A DNA stretch of 36,944 bases from Candidatus Melainabacteria bacterium RIFOXYA2_FULL_32_9. Its GTDB lineage: Bacteria; Cyanobacteriota; Vampirovibrionia; Gastranaerophilales; UBA9579. Positions 1 through 11,865 of this stretch are shown here, one piece after another (position 1 is the stretch's first letter; every line of letters starts with the position of its first letter). Below the pieces are notes generated by a model. It was not told the origin of the DNA, made no database searches, and worked only from the letters and a program-made list of their open reading frames with translations. The stretch lies in assembly GCA_001784615.1 (NCBI GenBank), contig MFRQ01000138.1:1-36944 (forward strand), read 5' to 3'. A program made the position numbers and the translations under genes.

Positions 1-84
1 CATAAAGCAGTATCAACAGAAGTAGACGCAGTACAAAAAGTTATCGATAAAAACATCGAAAAATCTTTCAAAACCCTAGGATAA
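1..84 (+). CDS. C-terminal end of an unidentified protein (partial)
   Basis: The first frame is open from base 1 and closes with TAA at 82-84, giving 27 codons of a C-terminus that looks helical (alternating V, D, K, E; ends SFKTLG). It is too short to assign. A perfect terminator hairpin follows 27 bases later, which supports this being the true end of a plus-strand gene. The flagellar cluster downstream makes a flagellar protein possible, but I see no family motif and do not claim it. Confidence 0.55.
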   Translation, partial: HKAVSTEVDAVQKVIDKNIEKSFKTLG

Positions 85-111
85 GTCTCAAGGATATTGA
101 GAGTGGAGAAC

Positions 112-136
112 AAAAGCCCCTTTTTAAGGGGCTTTT
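112..136. terminator. Bidirectional intrinsic terminator
   Basis: A perfect 11-bp inverted repeat, AAAAGCCCCTT / AAGGGGCTTTT, with a 3-base loop. The A and T flanks provide a U-tract in both directions. It sits between the convergent ends of the partial gene (stop at 84) and the asparaginase gene (stop at 142), so it can serve both. Confidence 0.85.
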
Positions 137-141
137 ACGTA

Positions 142-1125
142 TTAAATTTTAAAAGAAAACCGCACCTCACCTACAATTGTATTATTATGAGTTCTTATTT
201 TAATATCTAAAAAATTTTTTAAAGTCTCATTTTCTAACTCTTTTGATGTCATCCAACCAAGTTGTTTTAAGCACTCAAGAGTTACCAAGCTTCTTGCTGA
301 AATACTTGCATCCATAATTTTGACAACAAGAGCTTTTTCTTCATCAGGATTAATAACAATGCATAAACCTTCTGCGCCTGTTTTCGATATTAATCTACCT
401 TGAGTTGATTCAATAATTAAACTATCAAGTCTGCCCTTCCCACCTATTAATAAAGGGTTTTTCATAAAAGCTTCTTTTATTGGCATACCTTCATTACTTA
501 AAAATAAGTTTAAATACCCTACCCCCATTTTAAATAATGGTATTCCATGTATGGGAGTAGAACATCCATCAATGGATGTCTCTATATTTCCTTTAACATT
601 ACAATATTTTTTTATTATATTTGTTATTTCTTGTTGAATAGGATGATTAAAATCAAGATAATTCGTTATATTCCAATTATTTTTAATACAAACAGCAAGC
701 ATGCCGGAATGTTTTCCAGAACAATTATTATGTAAGTTAGAAGGTTTTAAAGAATGTTTTATAAGATAATTTCTTGCCTCGACATCAATAGGTTCATGAG
801 TTCCACATAATAATTGATCTTCTTTTAATTTAATCTTGTTTAAAACGTTTTTAATGGTCTTTAAATGTTTATCACTTCCAGTATGCGAAGCACAACAAAT
901 AGCCAACTCTTCTAATGTAAAATTAAATTCCTGATATGCACCGGAAGTGATTATAGGTAGGGCCTGAAGGGGTTTTGCACAAGATCTTAAGAAAACAGGT
1001 GTATTATTACTATCTCTCGATTGAAAGAGAATATTTTCGTTTTTATCAACAACCACGATAAAACCTAAGTGTTCTCTTTCGATTAAATTTGCTCTTTTTG
1101 CCTGGATCAATATTGCAGGTTTCAT
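142..1125 (-). CDS. L-asparaginase, Rhizobium etli AnsA / asparaginase_II type
   Basis: Predicted cytoplasmic enzyme hydrolysing L-asparagine to aspartate and ammonia. The sequence carries the blocks of the asparaginase_II family (the R. etli class, unrelated to E. coli AnsA/AnsB): RSCAKPLQALP near residue 50, CCASHTGSDKH near 80, NNCSGKHSGML near 137 and DGCSTPIHGIPL near 190. Counted from the alternative upstream start, S52 and K55 form the SxxK pair that acts in catalysis in this family, and C139, K142 and C192 match its metal-binding Cys/Lys/Cys set. I chose ATG at 1125 over the in-frame TTG at 1137 because ATG AAA CCT begins the conserved part; neither has a clear Shine-Dalgarno. At 327 residues it has the usual family length. 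It is a lone gene facing the flagellar cluster, and may feed nitrogen catabolism. Confidence 0.9.
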   Translation of the reverse strand: MKPAILIQAKRANLIEREHLGFIVVVDKNENILFQSRDSNNTPVFLRSCAKPLQALPIITSGAYQEFNFTLEELAICCASHTGSDKHLKTIKNVLNKIKLKEDQLLCGTHEPIDVEARNYLIKHSLKPSNLHNNCSGKHSGMLAVCIKNNWNITNYLDFNHPIQQEITNIIKKYCNVKGNIETSIDGCSTPIHGIPLFKMGVGYLNLFLSNEGMPIKEAFMKNPLLIGGKGRLDSLIIESTQGRLISKTGAEGLCIVINPDEEKALVVKIMDASISARSLVTLECLKQLGWMTSKELENETLKNFLDIKIRTHNNTIVGEVRFSFKI

Positions 1126-1281
1126 ATTTATAACCAATAATTACTCTAAATTTATTCTAGCTTATAAATACTGATGTTTAAATAAGACAAGAAAATATAA
1201 ACACTTTGCCTATAAATATAAAACTTGTTTATAGTTTGTAAAAAAACATTACAAAGGTTTTTTTAAAAAAGTTTGTTTTTA

Positions 1282-1310
1282 TTGAAAAAGGGGAATATTA
1301 ATTATAAAAT
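1282..1310 (+). promoter_or_regulatory. Candidate promoter of the flagellar filament cluster
   Basis: TTGAAA (1282-1287), a 17-bp spacer and TAAAAT (1305-1310), about 40 bases before the ATG at 1352. It looks like a housekeeping promoter; I see no sigma-28 style GCCGATAA. AT-richness makes chance matches likely. Confidence 0.35.
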
Positions 1311-1351
1311 AAGGACTATAATAACTTAAAAATGGTTGTTGGAGGACACTA

Positions 1352-2158
1352 ATGTCTATTTTCAAGGATGATATTAGTCTAAGCAACTCTTTACAGAAAA
1401 TTTTAACCAATAATTTTCAGGTAAAAACACTTAAAGAAAACAAGGATATTGAAAAGAATTCTTCCAAAGTTGAAGAATTTGAAAAAGTTGTCTTATCTGA
1501 AAATACTCAAAAAAGACAAAAATACAATGAAACCCTTGAAAATATGCAGGAAGAGAAAAACTTGCTTGAAACCGTGAAACAAGGTTTATCTTCAATCCAT
1601 GAGCAATTAAAAGATATAAAAACACAGATCAAAGGCAGTTTAGAAAAAACCCTAAGTGAGGAAGATATTGAGAAAACCAATAATGCTATAAAAAAAGATT
1701 TGGAAAATATACAAAACATAGTTGAAAATACATCTTTTAATGATGTCAAACCTTTTAAGGAAAGTTCATTTGATAATAGTAAGAAGTCAAACCCTGAAGA
1801 TGCATCTTCAGAAACAATCAATTTACCAAAAACTGAAAATATATCTATGAAAACAAAAGAGGAATATGAAGAATTCCTAAATAAAATAAATGAAGCAAGT
1901 GAGAAAGTATTAGAAATAAAAGAACAAATAATACAATACGAAGAGAAAATAACCGAAAAAGTAGACAATTTTATCGAAATTGAATCAAATTTAAATTTTG
2001 ATAGTTTAAAAGATGAAAGTATTAATCTGGGAAAAGAATTAAAAGAAACTGCAATAAATGGTATAATAAAAGATCCAGAAACAGGAAAGAAAATACAAAT
2101 ACGATCATTGGATGAAAATCTTTTATTAGCATTATTTTCTGTTTCAAGAGTAAAATAG
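1352..2158 (+). CDS. Flagellin-like coiled-coil protein lacking the canonical D0 ends
   Basis: A 268-residue, almost entirely helical, Lys/Glu-rich protein with a strong ribosome site (GGAGG, 6-7 bases before ATG). I read it as a degenerate flagellin. Residues about 75-140 follow the flagellin ND1 pattern: a helix like LETVKQGLSSIHEQLKDI, a second helix starting SEEDIEKTNNAIKKDLENIQ, then NTSFNDVKPF where flagellins have RTEFNGKKLL. Residues about 175-240 follow the flagellin CD1 pattern, with INEASEKVLEIKEQI and then ESNLNFDSLKDES, where flagellins have AESRIRDVDMAKE. The extreme C-terminus (LDENLLLALFSVSRVK) resembles the usual Q..LA.AN..P..VL.L tail. The conserved flagellin N-terminus (INTN, LSSGLRI) is missing. 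The neighbours FlaG, FliS and FliT fit a filament locus. It could be a minor filament or junction protein, or a decayed flagellin. The flagellin link is my reading of pattern, not a search. Confidence 0.6.
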   Translation: MSIFKDDISLSNSLQKILTNNFQVKTLKENKDIEKNSSKVEEFEKVVLSENTQKRQKYNETLENMQEEKNLLETVKQGLSSIHEQLKDIKTQIKGSLEKTLSEEDIEKTNNAIKKDLENIQNIVENTSFNDVKPFKESSFDNSKKSNPEDASSETINLPKTENISMKTKEEYEEFLNKINEASEKVLEIKEQIIQYEEKITEKVDNFIEIESNLNFDSLKDESINLGKELKETAINGIIKDPETGKKIQIRSLDENLLLALFSVSRVK

Positions 2159-2167
2159 GAGAAATAA

Positions 2168-2578
2168 ATGCCACTGGATGGCCTATCTTTTTCAAACTCA
2201 GGTTTATTTAGAATAGTAAACCCAACTGAGGTTGCTCTTCAAGCAGAGCACCAAGCACAAGCACAAGCAGAAACTGCTATAAAGAAACCCGAAGAAAAAG
2301 AAAAAGTTAAACCTGATCTAGAGGATAAAACTGAAGATCAATACAAAGACTTACAAGGAAGAAACACAGATGAATCTGAGGATGAAGAAAACGAGGTTCT
2401 TCAGAAACAAGAAAAAATAAAAAAATACAAAGTTAAATTCAATTCTCTAACAGATATGGTTGAATTAATCGATCAAAAAACAGGATCAATAATTGAAACA
2501 ATATCACCAGATGACTTAATAAACTTAATTTCCAAGACAGTAAAACCTTCAGGAATACTGGTTGATAAAGAAGTGTAA
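2168..2578 (+). CDS. flaG: FlaG family flagellar protein
   Basis: A 136-residue protein with a disordered, Gln/Glu/Lys-rich N-terminal two thirds and a conserved C-terminal FlaG domain (about residues 85-136): YKVKFNSLTDMVELIDQKTG followed by IIETISPDDLINLI and ending GILVDKEV. This matches the FlaG consensus of a short beta-hairpin (VKVID..TGEVIR.IP), a helix and a terminal G-L-x-V-D. FlaG proteins influence filament length and are usually encoded beside flagellin and fliD/fliS, as here. The start is supported by AGGAGAAATAA before ATG, 9 bases after the preceding stop, so the two genes probably share a transcript. The N-terminal region is longer than in many FlaG proteins. Confidence 0.8.
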   Translation: MPLDGLSFSNSGLFRIVNPTEVALQAEHQAQAQAETAIKKPEEKEKVKPDLEDKTEDQYKDLQGRNTDESEDEENEVLQKQEKIKKYKVKFNSLTDMVELIDQKTGSIIETISPDDLINLISKTVKPSGILVDKEV

Positions 2579-2775
2579 GAAGTTGAGCTTATTATTAACT
2601 TAAAAATATCTCAGAAAATATGTTTGCAACTGGTTTTAAGTCAATTAAAATATGTTTAAAGATAAAAAACCCTTTTTATATAGGAGAAAAAATTTTTTTA
2701 AAGAGTATAATATAATAATACTACTTATAGGTATTATTTTGACTTATCAAGATGATTGTTAGCAAAAGGGGAAAT

Positions 2776-3204
2776 ATGAATCCATATCTTAAGCAATATC
2801 AACAAACTGAAGTTCAAACAGCAAGCCCTGAAAAGCTTTTAATAATGCTTTATGATGGTGCTATTCAGTTTTTAAACAAAGCAAAAGTTGGAATAGCTAA
2901 TAAAAATATTGAAGAAATTCATAATAATATCATAGGTGCTCAAAAAATTATTTCAGAGTTTATGAATACTTTGGATATAAAAGTAGGTGGAGAAGTTGCA
3001 CAGAATTTATATAATTTATATGAATATTTGCACTACAGACTCGTTCAGGCAAACATTAAAAAAGATGCTGATATGGTGGATGAGGTTTTAACACATCTTA
3101 AGGACCTAAAAAAAACCTGGGAAGAAGCTATAAGAATAGCAGCTCGTGAAAAAATTAGAGATGAAGAAGAAACAGAAGAAGAGAATTCTGTAAAAACAGC
3201 TTAA
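2776..3204 (+). CDS. fliS: Flagellar secretion chaperone FliS
   Basis: Cytoplasmic export chaperone that holds flagellin C-termini before secretion. The whole protein matches the family: MNPYLKQYQQTEVQTASPEK at the start, LLIMLYDGAIQFL, HNNIIGAQKIISEFMNTLD, GGEVAQNLYNLYEYLHYRLV and a final KKTWEEA helix. The acidic tail (DEEETEEENSVKTA) extends beyond the usual 125-130 residues. I chose ATG 2776, because the upstream in-frame codons (from 2752) add non-conserved residues and AAAGGGGAA lies just before this ATG. A 197-base gap separates it from flaG. No fliD is present between them, which differs from the common flaG-fliD-fliS order. Confidence 0.95.
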   Translation: MNPYLKQYQQTEVQTASPEKLLIMLYDGAIQFLNKAKVGIANKNIEEIHNNIIGAQKIISEFMNTLDIKVGGEVAQNLYNLYEYLHYRLVQANIKKDADMVDEVLTHLKDLKKTWEEAIRIAAREKIRDEEETEEENSVKTA

Positions 3205-3230
3205 ATAAAAAACTGTATTGTAATCAAATT

Positions 3231-3599
3231 ATGAATGAAAAGTTTCAGGAATTAAAAGAACTCTATCAAAGTATTTATAATAATACTTATGAAATAAGCT
3301 CCCTTATTGAGAAGGGTGTTATTGATGATATTCAAAATATTCTTGATCAAAGAGGGGAATTAATTAAAAAAACACAGAAAATAATTATCAGTACAAGTTT
3401 TTCAGAAGATGAAAAAAAAGAAATTAATAACCTTATTGCAAAAATAAAATCCATTGAAGAGAATAATCAAGAAAAAATGGAAAAGAGAAAAGATTTCATA
3501 AAGAAAGAGCTTTCAAAATTAAATATAAACCAAAAAGCAATAACTGCTTATAAATACGAAAAAGATTCTGACCCAAGACTTATAGATAGTAAAGAATAA
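3231..3599 (+). CDS. FliT-like flagellar chaperone
   Basis: A 122-residue all-helical protein immediately after fliS (26-base gap). The pattern fits FliT/FlgN-type chaperones: an N-terminal helix LKELYQSIYNNTYEIS, a second starting VIDDIQNILDQRGELI (the D-x-L-x-x-R-x-x-L block of the family), a long charged helix, and the typical end with LNINQKAITAYKY then RLIDSKE. FliT binds the filament cap FliD in enterics. Identity is low, so this rests on the residue pattern plus the position after fliS. I see no Shine-Dalgarno before ATG, suggesting coupling to fliS. Confidence 0.7.
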   Translation: MNEKFQELKELYQSIYNNTYEISSLIEKGVIDDIQNILDQRGELIKKTQKIIISTSFSEDEKKEINNLIAKIKSIEENNQEKMEKRKDFIKKELSKLNINQKAITAYKYEKDSDPRLIDSKE

Positions 3600-3625
3600 C
3601 CACCTAAAAAGTGGTTATTCTTTTT
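3591..3625 (+). terminator. Intrinsic terminator of the flagellar cluster
   Basis: A 13-bp perfect stem, AAAGAATAACCAC / GTGGTTATTCTTT, with a 7-base loop and a run of T after it. The 5' arm contains the stop codon of the FliT-like gene. Confidence 0.9.
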
Positions 3626-3732
3626 AATAGTTTTTAATACATGTTTAAAAATAAGCAAATTTCTGATCTTTTTTGTTTTTATTATTAAAGAGAAACTTTC
3701 TAAATGGAAAAGAGAAGGAAAAACAGGGTTTT

Positions 3733-5343
3733 ATGAATAATATTGATCAAAATCTAGTTAATAGAGTTCAACAAAATCCAAATAAACAAGCTTCTACAAA
3801 TACAACACAAGAAAATTCTAATAAACAAGATGATCCTACGAAACAATTAAAATATATTGCAGCAGGTGCCGGAGTTTCTTGGGGAATTGGAAAAGGTGTT
3901 GATGCTTTTGTGTTATCAGGAAATAGTGATCCAAATAGATCAATACTTGGCAGATTAGTTCAAAAAATTGATAATTGGTCAAATAAAAGCGGTATAATGC
4001 AGTTTTTAAGTAAAAAAGCTGCATATATAAAAGGAAAAATTACAGGAATACAAGCAAACTTATTAAAAAACCCTAATTATAATGAAATTACTCAATCATT
4101 AAAAAAAGGTTCTGAAGCTAAATCAATGCTAACCAGAGAACCTTTAAGAAAACAATTATTTGATCAACTATTTAATCAAGTAGATGAAATAAGGAAAACT
4201 CAATTAAAAGAAGTAATCGGTGTAAGAAATAATTTAAGATTATTAAAAGAAAATAACTTAATAGAAAAATTAGAAAAACGTATAGCTTCTGGTAAAGGAC
4301 AAAATCTTACTAAAAGAGTCCTTAAATCTTCTAATAAAAGAATAAAAGCATTATTAAAAGAAAATTTACAAAAAATATTGCCTAATTATAACCTTTCGAA
4401 AACTGTCTCTAACAAACTAAAAAATCCAAACAATGTTGATGAAGCAATAAATATAATAAAAAATAGTTCACTATATGGAAAAAAAGCAAAAGATGTAATA
4501 ACAAAAATTAAAATGATTGATCATGTTAATAAAAATTCGTCATTCTTATCTAGATTATTAACAAAATTTTCTATTGGAACAGGTGATTTTATGGGTAATA
4601 ATCCTATGAGTATTATTTTTAATGGACTTATATTAGGAGACTCTATTAAATCAGCAGTAGAAGCACCAAAAGGGGAAAAATTTAGTACTTTTATGGAAGA
4701 TATAATGGGTAACTGGATTGGTGGATTCTTACTATTTCCTTATATGGGTAAAGTTGTTAATGCAATTGCCGGTCTAAAAAATATTGGTTCTAATATGACT
4801 AAAGTACCATTATGGAGAAAAGGTTTACAACTTGTAGGAAAAGTAGTTGGTATGGGTCAAGGTAAAACATTATTAAAAGCTTTACCTGGTGGTATTTTAA
4901 GATTTGCTCTTGTTATAGGGTTAATGGCTCCAGTTTCCAAAATGTTTAAGAATGTATCTCACAAGTTATTTGGTAAACCAACACACAAAGATCAAGAAAA
5001 AACAGAAGAAAATACTCAAAATATAACGAGTAACAATCAAAATATGACAAGTAATGTTCAAAATACTCAGAATTTGACGAGTAATAATCAAAAGATGGCG
5101 GATAATACTCAAAATAATATAAATGATAATAAGATTGGAAATCTGTTTGAAAGAGCAAGAAGTTCTGCTAGGCAGAAAAAACCAGCTTCCCAACAAGAAA
5201 ATACTCAATCATATAATTATCTACCATCTCCAATGCCTGCGAAATTTGAAGAAAAATCATCAACACCAAAAGGTCTTGATATGAAATTGAAAAAAGCAGA
5301 AGAAGCAGAAAAACAAGCTATAGAAATTTTAGGTAAAAAATAA
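3733..5343 (+). CDS. Unrecognised 536-residue protein with hydrophobic Gly-rich core and Asn/Gln repeats
   Basis: I do not recognise this family. Start ATG 3733 is preferred over the in-frame TTG at 3673; AGAAGGA lies about 15 bases upstream. Visible parts are: an N/Q/T-rich head (about 1-40), a short Gly/Ala stretch (AAGAGVSWGIGKGVDAFV), a long basic helical middle (about 85-270), then a hydrophobic region rich in glycine (about 285-410) with segments such as NWIGGFLLFPYMGKVVNAIA and GGILRFALVIGLMAPVSK that could be membrane segments. After that comes an Asn/Gln/Thr low-complexity run (about 420-470), built from units such as NTQNITSNNQNMTSNVQ, and a basic tail. It has its own transcription unit, between the flagellar terminator and a dispersed repeat that starts at its stop codon. 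It could be a surface or membrane-associated protein; no function is claimed. Confidence 0.8.
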   Translation: MNNIDQNLVNRVQQNPNKQASTNTTQENSNKQDDPTKQLKYIAAGAGVSWGIGKGVDAFVLSGNSDPNRSILGRLVQKIDNWSNKSGIMQFLSKKAAYIKGKITGIQANLLKNPNYNEITQSLKKGSEAKSMLTREPLRKQLFDQLFNQVDEIRKTQLKEVIGVRNNLRLLKENNLIEKLEKRIASGKGQNLTKRVLKSSNKRIKALLKENLQKILPNYNLSKTVSNKLKNPNNVDEAINIIKNSSLYGKKAKDVITKIKMIDHVNKNSSFLSRLLTKFSIGTGDFMGNNPMSIIFNGLILGDSIKSAVEAPKGEKFSTFMEDIMGNWIGGFLLFPYMGKVVNAIAGLKNIGSNMTKVPLWRKGLQLVGKVVGMGQGKTLLKALPGGILRFALVIGLMAPVSKMFKNVSHKLFGKPTHKDQEKTEENTQNITSNNQNMTSNVQNTQNLTSNNQKMADNTQNNINDNKIGNLFERARSSARQKKPASQQENTQSYNYLPSPMPAKFEEKSSTPKGLDMKLKKAEEAEKQAIEILGKK

Positions 5344-5485
5344 GTTAGGTAATATCCATTACCTAACTTAAGTAAAGTGCCCACAAACTTAAGTCTTCAC
5401 TGTAATGATCGTTAATTTGAGATTGCGGCTTAGTTATGACAGAATAATAGTAGTATTATTGGAATGATTGATGACTTAAAAATGT
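5342..5485 (+). repeat. Dispersed intergenic repeat family 1, copy C (left part)
   Basis: It begins inside the TAA stop of the preceding gene with a perfect 12-bp hairpin (AAGTTAGGTAAT, loop ATCC, ATTACCTAACTT). Further on it contains GATCGTTAATTTGAGA and TATTATTGGAATGAT, both shared with the copy at 22412-22559. The right end of this copy (CAGTATACGTTGGAGCACTA at 5742-5761) lies beyond the element at 5484-5740. Confidence 0.7.
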
Positions 5486-5740
5486 GACTTAGAGTCTATC
5501 CAGGAAATAAAAAATATACAACATTAATCAATTTTGTCATTGCGAAGATTCCGAAGAAATCTGTGGCAATCCATCCATTTTACAGCAATTATTCAAAATC
5601 GGTAAGATCACCACTTCAGGTGACACAGTCACCTTTTCTAAATTCATTAATCATAGTCTAATTTACTGATGACTAATGACAGTGCGAAACACCTTGTGAT
5701 GACATAAGTAAATTTAATTCCTGGATAGGATCTTAGTCAC
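5484..5740. mobile_element. MITE-like element with terminal inverted repeats
   Basis: Two 23-base imperfect terminal inverted repeats (5484-5506 and 5718-5740; about 20 of 23 positions pair) share GTGACT at the outer end and TATCCAGGAA at the inner end. They enclose 211 bases without an ORF. The interior holds a nested palindromic repeat of the ATTGCGAAGATT...GAAATCTGTGGCAAT type and GTGACACAGTCAC. No transposase is present, so movement would have to be in trans. I see no clear target-site duplication. Confidence 0.55.
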
Positions 5741-5778
5741 TCAGTATACGTTGGAGCACTACTATAAATTTAAGTATA

Positions 5779-5810
5779 AAAAAAGAGCCCTTATTTAAGA
5801 GCTCTTTTTT
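5779..5810 (-). terminator. Intrinsic terminator of the rRNA operon
   Basis: AAAAAAGAGC (5779-5788) pairs with GCTCTTTTTT (5801-5810). On the minus strand the hairpin ends in a U-run about 10 bases beyond the 3' end of 5S rRNA. Confidence 0.75.
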
Positions 5811-5819
5811 AAAATAGTA

Positions 5820-5936
5820 TCCTGGCAACTAGCTATCTTCCCGGGAAGTCTCCCTCCGAGTATTGTCGCCGCAAGCAGTCTTTACGACCGTGTTCGGGAT
5901 GGGAACGGGTGTTTTCCTGCCGCTTGGCCACCAGGA
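5820..5936 (-). rRNA. rrf: 5S ribosomal RNA
   Basis: Read on the minus strand it runs from TTCCTGGTGGCC to GTTGCCAGGA, so the two ends pair as helix I of 5S rRNA. The conserved CCCATCCCGAACACGG block is inside. Its position 90 bases after 23S and before a terminator confirms it. Ends are estimated to within a few bases. Confidence 0.93.
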
Positions 5937-6025
5937 ATTTAATCCTGTACACTGATTACTGCATAAAAATTAGAATAACGAGTTGAAATTTAATTTCATT
6001 TCTGTACTGCGTATAATTACCGGCT

Positions 6026-10795
<4,770 letters not shown>

Positions 10796-10852
10796 AGAAA
10801 GTTTATATCTTATTAAGATATTAATATCTTATGATCCCAGCCATTTGTTTTT

Positions 10853-10898
10853 GAATTAACAGGTTTCTGTGTTTTCAGTTATTCAGTTTTCAAGGTTC
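10853..10898. repeat. 5' arm of the 16S rRNA processing stem (leader)
   Basis: On the minus strand it reads GAACCTTGAAAACTGAATAA, then CTGAAAACACAG and CTGTTAATTC, complementary (after transcription) to the spacer arm at 9129-9170. The GAACCTTGAAAACTG start also resembles the boxA-type antitermination motif. Confidence 0.75.
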
Positions 10899-11231
10899 AA
10901 TATTATTTATAGAAAATAATTGAATTTCATCTTTTATTTTCAGCGGTAATCAGTATGTTATCACCACCAAAATTTAGAGTCAAGAGAGATTAAACATTTT
11001 TTTTGAATATTTTAAAAATTTTTCAACTTCCAGATTTTTTTAATCTGATATTCTTTTTTACTTGCTCAACACGATCTCTTAACGTGAGTGAGTTTAATTT
11101 ATAGCAAATAAATCTTTTTTCCAACCCTCTTTTTGAAGGATCTTTTTATAATTACCAGAAACCCTTATTATCATTAACTCACAATTGATACATATTTCTT
11201 AATAGTTCATGGTTTTTAGAGATATTATTTC

Positions 11232-11260
11232 CTTTATTTATATGTCTCATATAAATAAAG
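11232..11260. repeat. Perfect 13-bp inverted repeat
   Basis: CTTTATTTATATG and CATATAAATAAAG are separated by TCT. It lies about 440 bases upstream of 16S. It may be a transcript hairpin in the rRNA leader or a protein-binding site. Confidence 0.6.
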
Positions 11261-11355
11261 AGATTAAGTTTGTTTTTTATTATTAAATATTTTTTATTAT
11301 TCAAATATTAAATATAATATAAAAATGTTTAATAATTTTATTTGCAAATCTATTA

Positions 11356-11519
11356 GACTAGATTGAATTTTCTTTGTTCCCAAAATATTTTCTTAATTTT
11401 AGGACAAATACATAGACAAATTTCTATTTTCTTTGTTCCAAAATATTTTTATCTTTTGAGAATATTTATTAAAAATTGTTGGACAGTTATATAGGACATA
11501 AATAAGAAGTTTTTGTTCC
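11356..11519 (-). promoter_or_regulatory. Three tandem GGAAC-N17-GTC promoter-like repeats
   Basis: On the minus strand GGAAC is followed after exactly 17 bases by GTC in three successive copies: 11380-11356 (GTCTAAT), 11439-11415 (GTCTATG) and 11519-11495 (GTCCTAT). Each GGAAC sits in a longer conserved TTTTGG(G)AACAAA. All point towards the rRNA operon. GGAAC with a GTC at 16-17 bases is the layout of several ECF sigma promoters; a tandem operator is the alternative. Confidence 0.4.
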
Positions 11520-11550
11520 AAAAAATTAAAAAATAGCTTCAAAAAATAAA

Positions 11551-11569
11551 CGCCGCTTTTATCGGCGGC
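11551..11569. repeat. GC-rich hairpin
   Basis: GCCGC and GCGGC (with an alternative CGCCG/CGGCG pairing) close a loop of about 8 bases in otherwise AT-rich DNA. On the minus strand it is followed by TTTATTTTTT, so it could be a terminator, though no minus-strand gene ends here. On the plus strand it precedes a strong ribosome site at 11580. Confidence 0.45.
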
Positions 11570-11865
11570 TACAAAACTTAGGAGGAAGTTAGGTATGAAA
11601 TAATGGCTCTATAATATATTTATCGACACTTTTCTAGAATACTTTAGGGTAAAACAGAGGAAAATTAATAAATATTAACATCTCAGTTTTTAAACAAAAA
11701 CTGATTTAAAACTCAACTTTTTGTCTTAATATATTCTTTTAAAAACGATCTTTTATTGCTTAAAATTGATATTTTCTTATTTGTAATGACATAGATGATT
11801 ATTTGCTGGCAACTTGAGCTATTTAAAGATAAAATTTACTTAATAATAAAAAAAGTTTATTAAAA

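Larger units (their letters stand above)
10899..11865. other. Long non-coding region upstream of the rRNA operon
   Basis: Nearly 1 kb, extremely AT-rich, without a convincing gene. It holds a perfect inverted repeat (11232-11260), three promoter-like direct repeats on the minus strand (11356-11519), a GC hairpin (11551-11569), and a strong Shine-Dalgarno followed by a two-codon ORF (11580-11603). The rRNA promoter must lie here, but I could not place a clear -35/-10 pair close to 16S. Confidence 0.6.

Noticed and set aside
547-735. Plus-strand frame within the asparaginase gene
   Set aside because: It overlaps a well-conserved gene on the other strand, has Ile/Phe-biased antisense composition and no ribosome site.
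1507-1968. 153-codon minus-strand frame opposite the flagellin-like gene
   Set aside because: It is the Ser/Phe/Leu-rich antisense shadow of a Lys/Glu-rich coiled coil.
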